Source: Actinomycetota bacterium (GTDB lineage Bacteria > Actinomycetota > Actinomycetes > Nanopelagicales > Nanopelagicaceae). Taken from it: a DNA stretch of 14,753 nucleotides. The position numbers and the translations under genes were made by a program. How positions within the stretch are numbered: position 1 is the first letter of the stretch; the number at the start of each line of letters is the position of its first letter. The notes under the pieces were generated by a model, which saw only the letters and a list, made by a program, of their open reading frames with translations, searched no databases and was not told the origin of the DNA. This document shows, in pieces, positions 13,802-14,753 of the stretch. The DNA lies in contig WLMD01000028.1 in assembly GCA_009700405.1 (NCBI GenBank), positions 1 through 14,753 on the forward strand. Reading direction: 5' to 3'.

Positions 13802-14154
13802 TGTCTGGTGACAATAAAGATGATGAGTACCAAGCCCCCCAATGGGTGCAAGATGAAAGCAATCCTGATATTCCAAATGCCCCACAAGAAGTATCACGCA
13901 AACAAAGAATAATTCTTACCGTCACCCTTGTTGTTGTCTTTCCTTTTTGCCTATGGGCTGGTTGGTTTGAATTTGGCCGCGCACAAAGTGGAAACTGGCG
14001 CGCATGGGTTTACACATTTGAATGGCCATTCTTTGGAGCCATTGCCATTTACTTATGGCGCAGGTTAATCAAGGGAGATATGCCAAAGATTCCACGACCA
14101 GATCTTGAAGCGCTAGCGAAAGAAGCTGATGAGGCCGAGAAAGAAAAGGGTTAG
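13798..14154 (+). CDS. Small two-helix membrane protein coupled to ctaG
   Basis: The 118-residue product has an acidic, Pro-rich N-terminus and two membrane segments (about 37-57 and 71-88). The stretch between them contains FEFGRAQSGNWRAWVYTFEWP, and a charged C-terminal tail follows (KEADEAEKEKG). The GRA-x-x-G-N and Y-x-FEWP pattern is shared, as far as I recall, by small actinobacterial membrane proteins of unknown function. GGAGG lies 7 bases before the ATG at 13798, which overlaps the ctaG stop as ATGA; a second ATG at 13801 is possible. Coupling to ctaG suggests a role in oxidase assembly or stability, but this is inference from position only. The 3' end overlaps the NRAMP gene by 4 bases. 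Confidence 0.85.
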   Translation: MMSGDNKDDEYQAPQWVQDESNPDIPNAPQEVSRKQRIILTVTLVVVFPFCLWAGWFEFGRAQSGNWRAWVYTFEWPFFGAIAIYLWRRLIKGDMPKIPRPDLEALAKEADEAEKEKG

Positions 14155-14753
14155 CGAACGAAAGTGAACCAGAGCATGCAACTTACGCATACTCCCACCA
14201 TCGCGATGATTACTGCGTAAACGCCTTGCATCTTCTTGCTTGCACTGAATTCACCCATTAATCGCTTATCGCGCGCGATTCCGAACATATAGAAAAGTAG
14301 CGGCAACAGTAGGACGGCGTTAAGTACTTGAGTCCAAATCAAAATTGTCACAAGCGGCGCACCAGGTAATAAGACAAGCCCAGCTGCAATAACTGTGATC
14401 GCTGCGAATGTTCCGTAAAACAAAGGCGCTTCGGTATATCCATCATCGAGTGCAGCAGGACGTCCCGTGAGATCACTGACTGAATACGCTGTCGATAAAG
14501 GCAGGATGGATGCCGCAAGTAGTGCTGCACCAATGAGGCCGATAGCAAATAAATCTTTGGCAAGAGTTCCTGCAAGTGGCTTAAGTGCAGCGGCTGCCTG
14601 CGCGGCATCGGTAATATTTGTAATACCTTGTTTGTTGAGTGTGGCCGCGCACGTAACAACAACGAAGAAACCAATCACTCCTGTGAGCAAAGAACCTGTC
14701 CACACATCAACGCGAAGCAACCGCAAGTCATCACGAGTAAGGCGCTTATCAAC
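14151..14753 (-). CDS. NRAMP-family divalent metal transporter (5' partial)
   Basis: This is the C-terminal part of a proton-coupled Mn2+/Fe2+ importer of the cytoplasmic membrane. The frame stays open to the end of the window, so the N-terminus with the DPGN motif of helix 1 is not visible. Family features seen are VVVTCAATL in one helix, DAAQAAAALKPLAG and then LFAIGLIGAALLAASILPLSTAY, followed by an acidic loop (ALDDGYTEAP) and three or four more helices ending at FTFVR. The order and the helix containing GAALLAA match NRAMP helices 6 to 11. Iron or manganese supply would suit a heme-copper oxidase neighbourhood, but no direct link is shown. It converges on the small gene downstream of ctaG and overlaps it by 4 bases. 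Confidence 0.85.
   Translation of the reverse strand, partial: VDKRLTRDDLRLLRVDVWTGSLLTGVIGFFVVVTCAATLNKQGITNITDAAQAAAALKPLAGTLAKDLFAIGLIGAALLAASILPLSTAYSVSDLTGRPAALDDGYTEAPLFYGTFAAITVIAAGLVLLPGAPLVTILIWTQVLNAVLLLPLLFYMFGIARDKRLMGEFSASKKMQGVYAVIIAMVGVCVSCMLWFTFVR

Overview
The window looks like chromosomal DNA from a streamlined actinobacterium. The evidence is an actinobacterial-style aa3-type cox cluster with CtaG divergent from it, a small YxFEWP-type membrane protein coupled to ctaG, very tight gene packing, moderate GC by eye, and several genes that appear to start without a leader. A freshwater acI lineage (Nanopelagicales) would fit, but that is inference and no ribosomal or marker gene is present to prove it. 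I see no phage, insertion sequence, CRISPR array, rRNA or tRNA gene, and no gene-free stretch over 300 bases. The largest gap is 227 bases (12792-13018).

Layout: 1-747 is the C-terminal part of a PLP-dependent sulfhydrylase (MetZ-like). 744-1637 (-) is heme O synthase CtaB. 1727-3373 (+) holds a membrane-anchored protein with heptad repeats and a very acidic tail, then a secreted YVTN-type beta-propeller. 3370-4904 (-) is a small membrane protein followed by a PBP4-type D-Ala-D-Ala carboxypeptidase. 4968-5606 (+) is a SpoU/TrmH RNA methyltransferase and 5563-6528 (-) is a TPR protein. 6706-7893 (+) is a NiCoT nickel/cobalt transporter and 7880-8779 (-) is an EamA/DMT exporter. 8823-12791 (-) is a four-gene cytochrome oxidase operon, in transcription order: cupredoxin-like protein, ctaC, ctaD, ctaE. 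13019-14154 (+) is ctaG plus a coupled small membrane protein. 14151-14753 (-) is the C-terminal part of an NRAMP metal transporter that runs off the window.

The respiratory genes form one functional story. CtaB makes heme O on the route to heme A. CtaG probably helps copper insertion. CtaC, CtaD and CtaE are the oxidase core, and an extra cupredoxin-like protein with a CuA-like C-x3-C heads the operon. The oxidase is unusual: the D-channel residues are present, but the canonical K-channel Lys and Ser of subunit I and the Glu of subunit II are not seen. CtaD also has two extra N-terminal membrane segments.

Two architectural themes recur. First, all five convergent gene pairs overlap at their 3' ends, three of them through a 4-base TTAA/TTAG shared by both stop codons. 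Second, four genes without a Shine-Dalgarno sequence (ctaB, the propeller, trmH, the DMT transporter) have a TAnnnT element exactly 6 bases before the start codon, as expected for leaderless transcripts. The most interesting small site is 8768-8808, where a 12-bp hairpin behind ctaE also carries the -10 element and start codon of the next gene.
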